Assembly: GCA_004194705.1 (NCBI GenBank)
Contig: SADC01000189.1
Location: forward strand, 62,001-126,000
Direction of reading: 5' to 3'
DNA from: Ditylenchus dipsaci
Lineage: Eukaryota; Nematoda; Chromadorea; Rhabditida; Anguinidae
DNA length: 64,000 bases
Below the pieces are notes generated by a model. It made no database searches and was not told where the DNA came from. It saw only the letters and a program-made list of their open reading frames with translations. Below are positions 40,721 through 52,172 of this stretch, in pieces. How positions within the stretch are numbered: the first letter of the stretch is position 1; each line of letters opens with the position of its first letter. The position numbers and the translations under genes were made by a program.

Positions 40721-40921
40721 GTAATCTGGGTTATGCTAAACATTTGAGTTAACCATGCCTAAATATTCAAGTTGGGTAACTTTGTGTAATAAATAATGAA
40801 AAAAGCAACAAGGTGTGACTTCGGGCATCTTATCCTTTATCCCTACCCGCTTAGGATAATGTGTTTTTATATCATTCTGGACAACAACAAAACTGATCTA
40901 ATTTTTCGGCTCATACAAGAC

Positions 40922-41103
40922 GGCGGGTAAACCTTTTTCTTGTCGGAAAAAGACTTTTTTGACGTAAAAAAACTTTTTTTGCCGCTAAAACACTTTTTTT
41001 TCCTGCCGCTACGCATATTTTATTTTAACATGAAAAATCGTTTCACAGTAAGAAAAAATTTGCGGCAAAAAAGTCTTTTTACGGCAAGAAAAAGGTTTGC
41101 CCC
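40922..41103. repeat. 182-bp fold-back (GGTAAACCTTTTTCTTG arms)
   Basis: Left GGCGGGTAAACCTTTTTCTT, right AAGAAAAAGGTTTGCCCC; repeated AAAAGACTTTTTTGACG-type units on both arms. Confidence 0.8.
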
Positions 41104-42039
41104 AAGATGGCGACGACTTGCAGAAGTTTATCGAATGGGTCTTTGTTTTGATGCCATTTCTTTAACAAACCGGGAATAAGAACCGATTTCGGCAACTAGA
41201 ATGTGTGATAAAAACATTTTAGATCATTTTGTTGATTAGAATGTTGAAATTTTACTTTAAAGTGTCCCAACCGACCTAGGGTCGCCCTGAAAAGCCTATA
41301 CTACGGGACATTTGGGTCAACCCTGGCCTGAATTTTGAAAATCTTTCTAGGTTGAGCTCAAATTTAAAGGTGCGAAGGACTCGAAATTCAGGTCCACGGA
41401 CAAGTCTAGTCATAGAAGCTGGAATGACCTCTAAAAATATATTTAGTCGAAATTTATATTTTAAATCAAAATTTCTATTGAGCCTACCTCAAATCTATTG
41501 GTTCAGCAAATCCTCTATTTATCTTTTGCCATCCAGCCAGACTTCAGCCATCCTCACAGCAACGACCATAGGTGTGTGTGTATCCATTCCCTAGCCCAGT
41601 TAATGGGCGCACCTTCCAAAAAGAGGGTGTGTGCGCGGAGTTGCAAATGGCTTTTTTGCTGGTGCTATCTAAACAAATTGCCTGTTTTGTGAGGGTAATG
41701 GGCAATGGCTACAAAAACCTCTACTGGCAACACTTTCCAACCCTCAATTACACCAGGCATGACACTTTTTTGGGCTGAATAGCAAAAAAGGAAATATACA
41801 AGTTATTCTTTTTTTCTACTGTATTTTTTTACCTTTTTACCATTAGAAAAAATTTCATCTAGCTTATTTGATCCGGCTACTTTAAGTGGCTGTTGAATTC
41901 TATTAAGTTTTTTATGCGACTAAAAATGTAAGCGAGTTGCTTTCAATTAGAGTTTGGTTTTGCTTTTTGTTTCTTTGTTTGATGGTGTAATGCAAAAATG
42001 AACACGCCATTACATCGAATTGGAAATTAAAGTACCATG

Positions 42040-42262
42040 GCCAGGCATTCTGGATTGCCCCCGCCAATTCAAAAAAAATTCCAAACGTTGGTCTTCTGTT
42101 GGGATTTTTAACTTGGTTTCTAACAAAACAAGGCTTAGAATTTGATTTTTAGTATAGTTGTGTTAGACACCAATTTAAAAAATCCGTACAGAAGTTCAAT
42201 GTTTAGGAATTTTTGAATCGGCGGGGACGACCGTTGTCGTAGACGGCAATGGCCCTTTAAAC
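42040..42262. repeat. Second copy of the AAAGGGCCATTGCC fold-back
   Basis: CGCCAATTCAAAAAAAATTC, TTGGTTTCTAACAAAACAAG and closing GGCAATGGCCCTTTAAA match 21393-21630 word for word with substitutions; the left terminus has decayed. Confidence 0.78.
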
Positions 42263-42361
42263 AATCGATTTTAAAACATTGACGAGTTTAAATTGATGGA
42301 AAATAAAATTTTATAGTAAGGCTAAAACAGATATAGTCAGACTGGTTTAAAAAATGGGATA

Positions 42362-42732
42362 TAGACGTTTCCCCAAAATGAAACTTTTTTCATTTTGGGA
42401 AACGTTTCCCCAAAATGAAACTCAAAAGAGTAAAATATCTCTAAGGGTATATATGGAGATACTTATTTAGACATATCAAGGGTATTTGGCTGAATGTGAT
42501 GGCCAAAGTCCAGCATATTCCACATTGCAAGGGTCAGGGGTTAACACATGTATGTACCCTATCCCTTGCAATGTGGAGTGTGCTGGTATTTGGCCGCGAA
42601 GCGGCAAATACCCTTAATATGTCTAAATAAGTATCTCCATATATACCCTTAGAGATATTTTACTCTTTTGAGTTTCATTTTGGGGAAACGTTTCCCCAAA
42701 ATGAAAAAAGTTTCATTTTGGGGAAACGTCTA
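42362..42732. repeat. 371-bp near-perfect palindrome
   Basis: Opens TAGACGTTTCCCCAAAATGA and closes with its inverse; both arms carry two GTTTCATTTTGGGGAAACG units, then AGGGTATATATGGAGATACT. The centre holds a CATTGCAAGGG pair and TTGGCCGCGAAGCGGC. The arms match over about 170 bp with few mismatches, so it is young. A diverged copy of the outer arms is at about 52670-52910. Confidence 0.9.
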
Positions 42733-42808
42733 TGCACCTAAAAAATGATCCAAAAAATGATCATAAATGATCAAGAAAGTGTTTTTCACTATTTTTTAAA
42801 AATATAAT

Positions 42809-42927
42809 GCAGTCAAACCTCAATGGGTTATCCAAGGGTCAGTTTACTCTATTACTTTTCTTGCCAACCAAATTCATTTAAACCAAGGTGCGGATTATTG
42901 AAGTGCAGGGTTTTCGAAGTTTGACCA
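42809..42927. repeat. Small pogo-like element (CAGTCAAACCTCAATGG)
   Basis: Left terminus CAGTCAAACCTCAATGGGTT and a weak inverse TTTTCGAAGTTTGACC. Boundaries are approximate. Confidence 0.45.
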
Positions 42928-43226
42928 TAGTTTATTTTCAGCACACAATTCATTGTTGTAAATCACAACTTGTAATGACTTTCAAGCTGGATTAGCGGCA
43001 GTAATCTTTCGTCTAGCCTTTTCTATAGATTTGATTTTTTTAAGCGATAGTTTACTTCCGCATATGTCTAAGCTTCTGGCAAAACCAACTTTTCAATTTG
43101 TTGGCAGCCTTTATTAGCTGAACAATTCCTACACAGTCACTTGATATAGTGCAAAGGCAAGGGATGGGGTCGGTTTAAAAGGTCGGTTCAAGGGATCGTT
43201 TTTAAAATACTGGCTCATTTTGTGGT

Positions 43227-43322
43227 TGATGCTGTCAACCTTCGCTCTGGCCTTAGGTCTTCGCTCCTTTGTTTTTTTCAGCCTTGGGTCTGCCTTGGGG
43301 GTCTAGCCCTTGACTGTATCGA
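43227..43322. repeat. Dispersed repeat, GCTCTGGCCTTAGGT (copy 1)
   Basis: GATGCTGTCAACCTTCGCTC, CTGGCCTTAGGTCTTCGCTC, TTTTTTTCAGCCT and TTGACTGTATCGAG, in the same order as 63183-63266. Two related copies, no coding capacity. Confidence 0.7.
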
Positions 43323-43489
43323 GCGGCAACTGTTTGACGGTGATTCCGATATGAATAGGCATTTTTAATTTAGACGTAGCTGAAGTTGACTCTAATTATA
43401 TAATAAATACTTTCTGAGATTTTAGCTAATAAGCATTTTAGCTTTTGGTTGAAATTTTAACCGAAATTTTCCGCTCTACAGTAGAGGAT

Positions 43490-44277
43490 GGAAAAGCATA
43501 TTTGGGGTGTTTATCAAACTTGCATAATCTACCAGGACACATGTGCAAGTGTCCCTGCCATAAATATTAGTCTTTAAATGGGTTGCCAGCACAGAAGCAC
43601 CAATGGATTAACCTCCAGGGAATTACCCAAAATGAGTGAACGCAATATTGTGGTCTCGGATTTCCTGCTCCCTGTTGGCCATCAAATCTGTTCTTCTTCT
43701 TCTGTTTCTAATTTGCCCAAGGCTCTCTTCTTTTCTATACAAACATTTCTGCATTTAGCAGCAGAGCACCGACAAAATTTGCCAATTAAATACAGGAGTA
43801 AATCCGTCTTTTAGTCGGCTGAAATAAAATGGTGCTGCTGCCCTCAATAAATTTTGATTGAAGTGAAAGCGGGTGCAAATAAATGCAAAATTTGAGCTAA
43901 TCACTGCTGCTGACCTTTTGCTGGTCAGCATACATAGGTTGTTTTGTTACTTTTAAAAATGTTTCTTAAATATTCGTTTTAAATGTGGAAAGTTGGGATT
44001 TATGTGATGGCTAAAACAGAAAAAAATTGATATAATAACCTATTGTATAACCTCTAACAATTCTCTACCCCGAAAGGGGAAAAATATACCCAAAAGAACT
44101 TTATAACAAATTTACTTTCATTAAACATTGATTTTTTATTGTGTATATTGAATTTTTCGTGCCTGTAACATTGCTTTTGGCTTGATGTGGCAAGCCTAAG
44201 TGCTCGACCCTTGCTTCTCCAACTTGTTGATGTTTCTTTAATCTACAGTTTTCATAGAAATTCCAGTTTCTTCAATT
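43490..44277. other. Gene-free unique stretch
   Basis: Non-repetitive sequence including CTGTTTCTAATTTGCCCAAGG and GTGCTGCTGCCCTC patches. No exon recognised. Confidence 0.3.
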
Positions 44278-44455
44278 ACCGTATTAACTCTAATAGACCG
44301 ACAGTCTCTAATAGGCTAGAAAAATGATTTTGCAGAGTTATTTTTTTTGCATTTTTTGGATATTCAATTTTTAATCGAAAATCTCGATATAGATCACAAA
44401 TTTTTCAGATTTTCGGCAATTGAAATACAACCCGACATGTCGGCCTATTAGAGCA
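44278..44455. repeat. ACCGTATTAACTC-family element, AATAGACCGACA word
   Basis: Left TACCGTATTAACTCTAATAG then ACCGACAGTCTCTAATAGGC; right ACATGTCGGCCTATTAGAGC. The right outermost end (…ACGGTA) is not recognisable. Confidence 0.6.
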
Positions 44456-45411
44456 TCCCAGACGGATCTATAGACACCTTCGACCATTGATTGCATCATG
44501 CTTTTAGGAACATTATTGAATTCTTCAAATTTGCAGCCGACTATTTTCTTTCTATTTTGTTTCGAATCATCTGAAATCAAAAAAAATCAGACGCTTAACT
44601 AACTTTTTTACTTTAAAAATGGTTTTTTCAATCAAATTTTCTTGTTTAAAAAGATCTTGAAAAGCTCGTCACTAACACCTATTTCTAAGTTCAGGAAGCA
44701 GGAGCTTTAACAAAGACGACCACAAAAACAAGTAAACAAAGGAGTTGTAGTACACAGTAAATGTGAAACTCATTTCAAATTCTCAAAGAAACAGAGAAAT
44801 ATAAAATTGTGTTCTATAAGCTTGTTGGTTAACTCCCCATCAGACAGCTTGACTAAGTTGACGAAAGGTAGAAAAGCAGGGTGTGATGGAAATTATAAAA
44901 ATTATTTATGAAAGGGAAGACTCGCAAGTCAAGGGCCAGCCACAGACAAGACTTTGGGTAAATAAAATATTATTTTTTGTCAGAAATAATTTGTGTGTTA
45001 GCGGAAAACGAGAGCTTCGTAAATTGAGGAAAAGAGGGCGCTGCATTTATTAGTAGTAAGCTAAGATAATTATTTATTTTTTTGCTCTTGTTTTTATAAG
45101 ACAGTTAACAGGGCTGTTGTTTTTAAGAATATTATTTTCTATTAAAGGGGCATGCTCGTAGCTTATAAAAATATTTTGAAAAGCGGGTACCAGTGAAATT
45201 TAAACGATAATTAAAATTATCCATTTTCTTAAAAGTCGATGAACAATATCGGTATGTGACAAAAGGCTACAACAGGCCAAGAGGCTACAACTCAGTGAAA
45301 TTATTAAAAAAGCGAAAATTTCGACTTTTTAGCTGTTTTACCGTGTTTTTTTCAACATGGGACTTGGCAAAACCAAAGCCTCTAAAATGCATTTTCGATC
45401 AAGAGTCTTGC

Positions 45412-45571
45412 CCGGAATCATGTCTAAGGTAAGCCCCTGCGCCCTTCGGGGGCTTGGTTGCTTGGAGTTGAGATGCGCACACCCACATACCTTAGACGTA
45501 AATCACTCTAAAGTGACTCTGGATGCATGAAAAAGAATGCATACCAGAGTTTATTTATGCGGTAGGCCCAG
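45412..45571. repeat. Hairpin element with TCTAAGGTA stem (copy 2, inverted)
   Basis: TCTAAGGTAAGCCCCTGCGC, GGGGGCTTGGTTGCTTGGAG, CATACCTTAGA, then CACTCTAAAGTGACTCTGG and TATGCGGTAGGCCCA: the reverse complement order of 31533-31725. Confidence 0.8.
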
Positions 45572-45679
45572 CATTCAAAACTATGTTCAACGCATTCTTT
45601 TAAACAAAAAGCTTATTTTTAGGTAGTCCCAAAGCTCTAGCCTTTCGGCCGTTGTAGCCTTTTGTCCGTGTCCGGAAAA

Positions 45680-45770
45680 ATATGCCTTCCAATGAGAATC
45701 GAGCCAACGACCGACTTTCACAGTGCATTGCCGCTTTATCACTAAGCTACCGACGAGTGTGACAGCGTTT
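45680..45770 (-). repeat. tRNA-derived SINE, minus-oriented copy
   Basis: On the minus strand: GTCGGTAGCTTAGTGATAAA (A-box-like), GTGAAAGTCGGTCG, TTGGCTCGATTCTCATTGG (B-box-like). Same word order as 22690-22860. Confidence 0.55.
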
Positions 45771-45899
45771 TTGATTACTTATCACAAGAGGTTACCCAAC
45801 AAATTTGAATTTCAAAATAAAACTTTTTTGAATTTCACTGGTACCCGCCTATTCCATGGGCGGCGAGCATGCCCTTTAAAAAACTACTTTGGTTACAAA

Positions 45900-46814
45900 C
45901 ATTTTTTTGAATTTATTTAAGATATACACTACCACTACACTATTTTTCAGCCTTCAGCCAAATACTAGGACCGATTTTGAGGTTTATGGTTTAAGACTAT
46001 CGGGAAAATAGAATGCAGTAGTTAAGAAAATGCGATGAACAGCTTTAAAAAATATTCTTAAAATGCACACTTTTGTGTACATTCCGCTAATTTTCAAAAT
46101 TTTTTATTTTAGTGTCTCATTTCTATTAATAATTGAAGCCAAAATCTATTATTGGAAATAAGTAGTAGTTGTAGCGCCAAAATAAACATTAAGCTTTGAA
46201 GATCAAGCGAGCATGTCACAGTCACGCCTATCTCTCCCCCTCCCTTGCTTATCATTATGTGGTTGTGTAAGAGGTGACAAATATTGCAATTATATTGTCT
46301 CTTTCTTTTGTTACCCAAAAGGTTAAGCTCGTCTTTTGTTGTAGTTGTTGCATCAAAACTTTAATCCTTTCTTTGTTAATGTTGTCTTTAAAAAAAGATG
46401 AAAGTGGATCGGGGCTGCGCTTTTACACAGCTTAACCCAAAAGCATTCATTTCCAAACTTTTTTTTTATCTTTACACATAATACACAACTATAGTTAGCG
46501 AACATTACTTTTTTAACGAAAATTGTTCTTTTTAAAAATTCTAAGTCGATGATTTCAATGTTTTAAGAAATTATTCAAAAATCTTTATTTTTAAAATTTA
46601 TTATTGGTTATTAGGAAGCTAGTAAAGCATTTTTAAAATCTGAACTAATAAGCCGCCTAATATATTTTGCAACATTTTTCAAATTCCTGCCTAATTTTCT
46701 GATTTTTTAAAAATTTCGTCTCTGATGCCATTGATGACGCTTCTTAGGATTTTTCCGGTTGTTTAATCGATTATTGAGTGTTTTTTTTTCAAATCAAGAG
46801 TCCTTGTACTGATA
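45900..46814. other. Gene-free stretch
   Basis: AT-rich unique DNA; a mixed-composition patch at 46110-46330 lacks any recognisable protein. No feature supported. Confidence 0.3.
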
Positions 46815-47096
46815 CACCGTAAATGCTCTAATTGAAGCCCATGGACTTGAATTAGAACACACAACTTCCCAAGCAAGTTGGGGCATTGTATTTTTAGGTA
46901 TGAATAATCCAGCATTTTTAGGCGCGCGACCACCCAAAAAAAATCCTGTTCCTAAGCTACATTTTGAGTAATCATGCGTCCGTAAATGTTGAATTTTTCA
47001 TAACTAAAAATACAATGCCACAACTTGCTTGGAGAGTTGTCTGTTCTAACTCAAGCCCATGGGCTTCAATTAGAGCATTTACGGTAAGCCTAATAA
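46815..47096. repeat. ACCGTAAA-family fold-back, AATTGAAGCCC word
   Basis: Left CACCGTAAATGCTCTAATTG then AAGCCCATGG; right mirrors it to GCATTTACGGTA. The interior has GGCATTGTATTTTTAG, TTCCTAAGCTACATTTTGAG and AAAAATACAATGCC: the same interior as 28262-28534 with a different subterminal word. Confidence 0.88.
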
Positions 47097-48015
47097 AATC
47101 ATGCCCCAATAAACCACCCTCACCTATGAACCGCCATCGAACCGGCGTACCCAAGGTTGGCGGTTTATCGGGGCCTCATTGTATAAATCTTATGTTCTTT
47201 AAAAAAAATTGACCAACCTCTTTATACTTTACTATTTTCTGCCAATATATAAGCCTCTATTTTCAGTCTCAACAAAAAATAAGGCCACATTTGTCCTAAA
47301 ACCCATTTTCCCAATTTTTATTGGCTGGCCAAATGCAAATTCTGTCTAATAATCATTTTTTATCTAATTTATTTATTTATTTTTCCTCTGAAAGCCCAAC
47401 AATTTTTATTGCCCGAATTTCAGCGCACAACCACTAATTTCTGTTTCAATTTATTTAATCCATTGCTAGGCAAAAGAGAATTCAAATAAAATAAAACAAA
47501 ATTTATGTCCCCAGGCCGGCCATAAGGGAATTGAGGCAAAGGGAGCGCTTGTTTTATGAAATTAAAATTTTCACTCAACTTTTCCCGGCTGTCTCTAAGC
47601 CTGCCATAAATGGATGCTACAGTAGGTGGGGTGCACCAGTCTTTATTATATTTATTTATATATTTTAGTTGCTGCTGCTGCTGGCCAGCTATGGTAGGCA
47701 AGGCAATTCCATTTATTATTATCAGCCGGCAGCTGCCGCCGAAATCCTTTATGAATTGAATATAGCAAGGGGCGTGTGCCTTTCCCTTTCATGACTGCTT
47801 CCAATAAAACACAAAATATCGAGTGTGGACTAGTAGCTGAGGCTATTTTAGGCTCCTCCTTTTGGTTAGCAAGCAAAAGCATCTATGTTTTCTTACAATT
47901 TTTTTTAAGTGAAATTTTGGAAATCAGATTAGATGGCTTTATTAGGTATCAATAATTAACGTATATTTATAATAAGGCCCCTGCTTAAAATGAAAATTCA
48001 CAAAATTGAGGAAAA
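47097..48015. other. Gene-free stretch with a small hairpin
   Basis: A weak hairpin (CCCCAATAAACCACC with GGTGG-like GGCGGTTTATCGGGG) lies at 47112-47178. The rest, including a mixed-composition patch at 47500-47880 (CTGCTGCTGCTGGCCAGC, CAGCCGGCAGCTGCCGCC), shows no gene. Confidence 0.35.
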
Positions 48016-48070
48016 ATGTGTGGGAATCGAACCCACCACCAACTTTTAACGCTATTTCACTGAACTACAG
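48016..48070 (-). repeat. tRNA-derived SINE relic
   Basis: Minus strand: TGTAGTTCAGTGAAATAGCG (A-box-like) and GGTGGGTTCGATTCCCACAC (well-formed T-arm with B box). The anticodon arm is not recognisable, so not a functional tRNA. Confidence 0.5.
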
Positions 48071-48173
48071 AAACAAATGAACCCGGCTCCTGGTTTTATT
48101 ACTATAACTGTATTACTTGTACCATGAAGGACGCCTAACCAACCTCCTTATATTTTAGAATACCTCGAAAGCC

Positions 48174-48332
48174 TACCGCATTTTCTCTATTAATCTTCCA
48201 TTCTCTAACAAACCCCACCCTCCTATTTTTCGGCTAGGATTTCAGAGTTAGGGCTATTTTAAATTTACAATTTCAAGATTTTTCGGGGGTTGAAAAATAA
48301 TCCTCTATGGGGTTCAATAGAGAAAATACGGT
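48174..48332. repeat. ACCGCATTTTCTC-family fold-back
   Basis: TACCGCATTTTCTCTATTAA on the left and TCAATAGAGAAAATACGGTA on the right in 159 bp; the subterminal words (TCTTCCATTC, CCTCTATGGGG) do not match each other well. Confidence 0.7.
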
Positions 48333-50788
48333 ATGTGCAGGGCTCCGAATGAAAATTTTCAAAATTAAGGACATTTGGTTAAAAAAGGACATTTTGACTG
48401 TTTTTGAAGTAAAAAGGGTCATTTTATCCAGTGCTTATTGCTATTTTGAAGCGAAAAAAAATATTTTGACTAAATTTTTAAAAATAAAGAAAGATTTGGG
48501 GTGCCAAAAAAGGACAAATCTTTTTAAAAAGGATGATTCGGAGCCCTGGGTATGTGCCAAGCAAAACAGAAAAAAGTAGGCGCAATTGAAGAAGCCGAGA
48601 ATCTCCGAAAGATTATCATGCAATTAATCGTAGAAAGTGTTTATCTAGGCATTCTAAAACATTTGGTTAATTTTCGGATAGGCTTTATAGTCAATATACG
48701 AAAAGTCAATTTTATGATTTGATTCATGCCATATATTTGATTGATTTTTTTTGTGTAGCGCAAGAAAAAATTTAAATGTGATGTTTTTTTTACCAAACCA
48801 TTTGTAACTTTCACAATCACTTACATTAGATGTTAGTGTTGGTGTGTAACTCCGCCCCTTTTGATTCAATTGACAGCCTGGGCTCAACCCACTATGTCAT
48901 CTTTCTCTCTGTTTTTCACAAGGCTATTGCGAGAGAGGAGAAATCGCTGCTTATACATACATTTTTTCATGTATTCCATTGCTCTTGATTATTATCATTT
49001 TTTAAACAAGATTAATGACCCTATAGTGCCAGATGACTCAGTCGAGACTTAAATTAACTATCTCATAGTCTATTTTTTTTTATTAATTTTAAATAACTGT
49101 ATTTAGACGACAGTAAATTTTGAAGTTTTCTAGCAATAATTAACTATTGTGTACCTGTATTAATCTAGCTTAAGGTTGCCAAGTCAGAATCAGTGGTGTA
49201 TAATCGCTCTTTCTTGGCTCTCGCTCTGGTTCTAGCCCTGAGTTTTTCAAATTTGTGCTCTGGCTCGGAGCCATAGCCAGAGGATCAGAGCCAAGGTCAG
49301 CACTTTTCGGTCAAAATTAGCAGAATCTGTCAAAAGTGCTGATTTTTAGAGTTTATTTCATTTTTTAATTTTGAGTCAAATCAGCCAGATGCTGAAAAAT
49401 TGGCAGCCCTAATCTAGCTCGAGTTAAAGTCTTAAGATAAGCCCCGTAGACTTTTAATAGGTGTCAAAGTTGAGACTTATTTACAAGCCTTGGAACTTTC
49501 AGCCATTCGGCTACTCAAGCACATTTCACACTTTGTTTTTGCTATTATTACTTCTAGCAAAGAAGTTTTTCACAAAACAACTGCTTTGTCAGAAGCAGGT
49601 AAATCGCATCTTCATCAATGTTTTCCCAATCATCATTATTTATTGCCGTCCAAACTATTACCTTTTTCTTCCTTCCAGCCCACATCAACTGTTTTCCTCA
49701 TCATTTTTCCGAATTCACCCGCCAAATTTTGATGGTCACAATTTTTTGTGTTAACCTTGTTGTACATCTTTTTAAAAATTTATCCTTCATAGCCTTCAAA
49801 TTCCTGCTATATTTTATTAAATTTCTGCAAATTGCGCAAGAGAGAAACAAAGACGGCTTCCCGCTGTCCATAAGCTGGACTTTTTCTTACATCCTCTCCT
49901 TATCAACCATCTATTTTTCTCTTTGCTAACCACAGACAGACCAGACACGCCGAAAATATATCTCCCTCAGATTTGAAGTGAGTAAAAACACAAATTCGAC
50001 TTTCCCAATTCCGCAAAAATATTTAGTTGGCCGGAGAAAAATTCCCATTTATTATTATTCCAACTATTTCTTTGTTGTTGAAAATGTTGTTGTGGGCTGG
50101 AAGAACAGTAGCAGTGGTGTTACTACAAGGAGTTGTGGAAAGAAAAATAAATTTATTTCATTTTTAGTGTCTCCCCCTCCATTTATATATGGTAGATGGG
50201 TGGGGGCAAGGACACAAAACAACATTTTCGATGGTTATAGAAATAATTTTTAGCGAATAAGAAAAACGAACTACTTTGTGGCTGTCTCCAACCCAAAATT
50301 ATTTATTTTTGGGCAAGTTTACTTATTTTCCTTCTCAATTCATTTAATCAAATTAAATATGTGGAAACTTGGGTTAGAGTACAGAAGAAGTGTTTGTCGA
50401 GAGATTTTTAATTTGAAGTAATTATTTTGGGAGTGGGGAATAATCACTGCCCATTTTCATTCTTCAAGTTTTTTGTTCTCCTTCCTGTTACCAACAACCA
50501 TTACTAACAACAATAATATAGCGGTGGTTATTGGGTAAATTACCTAGGAAAAGAAGAAAGTTGTTTTCGGTGATACGGTTGTTATGGAACTTTTGTGCTA
50601 TAAATAGATTTTTATATGAAATGGAAAATATTTTTATATTTGGTAGGATTTTTTTTTACAAAACTTATGACAGCATGTATTTGATTTCTATAAGTTTTTC
50701 ATATATCCTTATTGTAACGGCATCTTCCATAAAATGGCACCTGAAATCTGACGGATTTAGAGATGCGTTACACGAAATCAAATAGTGC
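48333..50788. other. Gene-free stretch, partly pyrimidine-rich
   Basis: 49460-49930 is pyrimidine-rich on the plus strand and 49170-49400 contains CTCTGGCTCGGAGCC-like words. Short open frames here are low-complexity and lack splice support. I see no gene. Confidence 0.35.
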
Positions 50789-51070
50789 TACAGTCAACTC
50801 TCGTTAAGCTTGCGCCCCCAAGTTCGTTCCCGCCTAGTTCCCGCCCTCTTTCAAAAAAGGGGTGCCGGTTTATCTAGTACCCACGGGTCTCTACGGCGAA
50901 ACTGATGAAATTTTGAAAAATGATCGCCAAATTCAGAATCCTTGCGTTATTTCGGACTAGACTGGCCGTAGACAACTGTCAAAAAGCTTCAAAAATTGAG
51001 GTAAAAAAGTGTCGGACCCTAGGCGGGAACGAACTTGAGGGGGATACCTGTTTAACGAGAGTTGACTGTA
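50789..51070. repeat. Pogo-like MITE, CTCGTTAAGC / GTTCGTTCCCGCC interior
   Basis: TACAGTCAACTCTCGTTAAG and the inverse TTAACGAGAGTTGACTGTA, flanked by TA. Second layer AAGTTCGTTCCCGCC with its inverse GGCGGGAACGAACTT, then GTGTCGGACCCTA. Complete copy. Confidence 0.85.
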
Positions 51071-52172
51071 GTTCCGTTGGGGCCATATATACTGCTTTGC
51101 CTTTACCTCCTGTTGATTTTAGGCTCAAAAAAAACCTTCCTAATTTAAAAAAACTCATGACATACCCTGCGCCTGAGCCAAAAAATCAACAGGGGATCAG
51201 GCCAAAATATCGACAGTTGACTGTACAGCAAATTGCAGTTATTTTGTGCTGACAACCTCAAGATACTCAAATCCAAAAATAAATATCCAGTATGCGCATG
51301 TCCGATATCCGCAAAATATCTATATGTCCGAAATCACTGTATTTGGCTGATCGATCTATAAGCTGAGTGATTCCTCGCTCCGAACATAAACTGTTTTCCT
51401 AAAAAGATAAATAACAGTTTTTTTGTTATTCTCAGAAAGAGCAAGAGTTTCCAGTATATTTTTATCGCAAAATTTGTTCCATGTCACCTTTTTATTGCCC
51501 TTGCAACAAACTATTATTTGACATGTCATATCAAAAAAGCTGTACAGATGTCAAATTAACCAAAGGGCCGGATGAAACTTCTTATTTGTTTGAACTTTTA
51601 TTTGGGTTTTTTAGTGACGTCAATCAATAGCTAGAAAACAAGCCTACAAAATTAAAAAAAACATATTATAAACAGCAAAAATAGAATAAGCTTCAAAAAA
51701 CTTGTTTCTTTCATAAATTTGAGGCTTGTTGTCTATTTTTTAAAAGAAACATTAGAAAAAAGGGGGAAGATGTCACGCTAAGACATCTTTTCAATGTTTC
51801 TTTTCCTGTCAGATTTTTATGGAGCAATGTTTGCACTGAAATTTTAAGATTTTGCTCAATTTTCTTTGAATCACGCAGCATTATTTGTCATTTGATACCC
51901 GGTTGGTGGGCTAAAGAGAGTAAAAGCTTGCTTGCTCTCACGCCCCTTAAACAATATAACATTTTAGTTGGTTGGGTAGTAGTAAAATTGCATTAATTTC
52001 TTTACATATTTTCAGCAGTCGTCTTCCTTCCTGTTATTTTGTGACACAGGCTATATGCACTAAGCCTAACATATATTTTATTCAAAGCTTGCACCAAGTC
52101 AACAACCAAGAGTAAAAAGCTAAGATTTGTGGAAGAGTGAATGCCGACCTCCTTGTTTGATGCATTGCGGCA
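51071..52172. other. Upstream region of the RRKQAKPQ gene
   Basis: AT-rich, mostly unique DNA directly upstream of the 52173 start, expected to hold promoter and 5' UTR. An in-frame TGA lies 15 nt before the ATG. A pyrimidine/AG acceptor-like TATTTTCAG at about 52007-52015 could end an upstream intron. No TATA box chosen. Confidence 0.3.

Larger units (their letters stand above)
45142..45880. repeat. 739-bp fold-back enclosing a SINE and a hairpin element
   Basis: Left TTAAAGGGGCATGCTCG ... AGCGGGTACCAGTGAAATT; right GAATTTCACTGGTACCCGCC ... CGAGCATGCCCTTTAA. Inside, ACAAAAGGCTACAAC (45257) pairs with GTTGTAGCCTTTTGT (about 45652). The centre holds the hairpin copy at 45412-45571 and a minus-strand SINE near 45690-45770. 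Confidence 0.8.
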
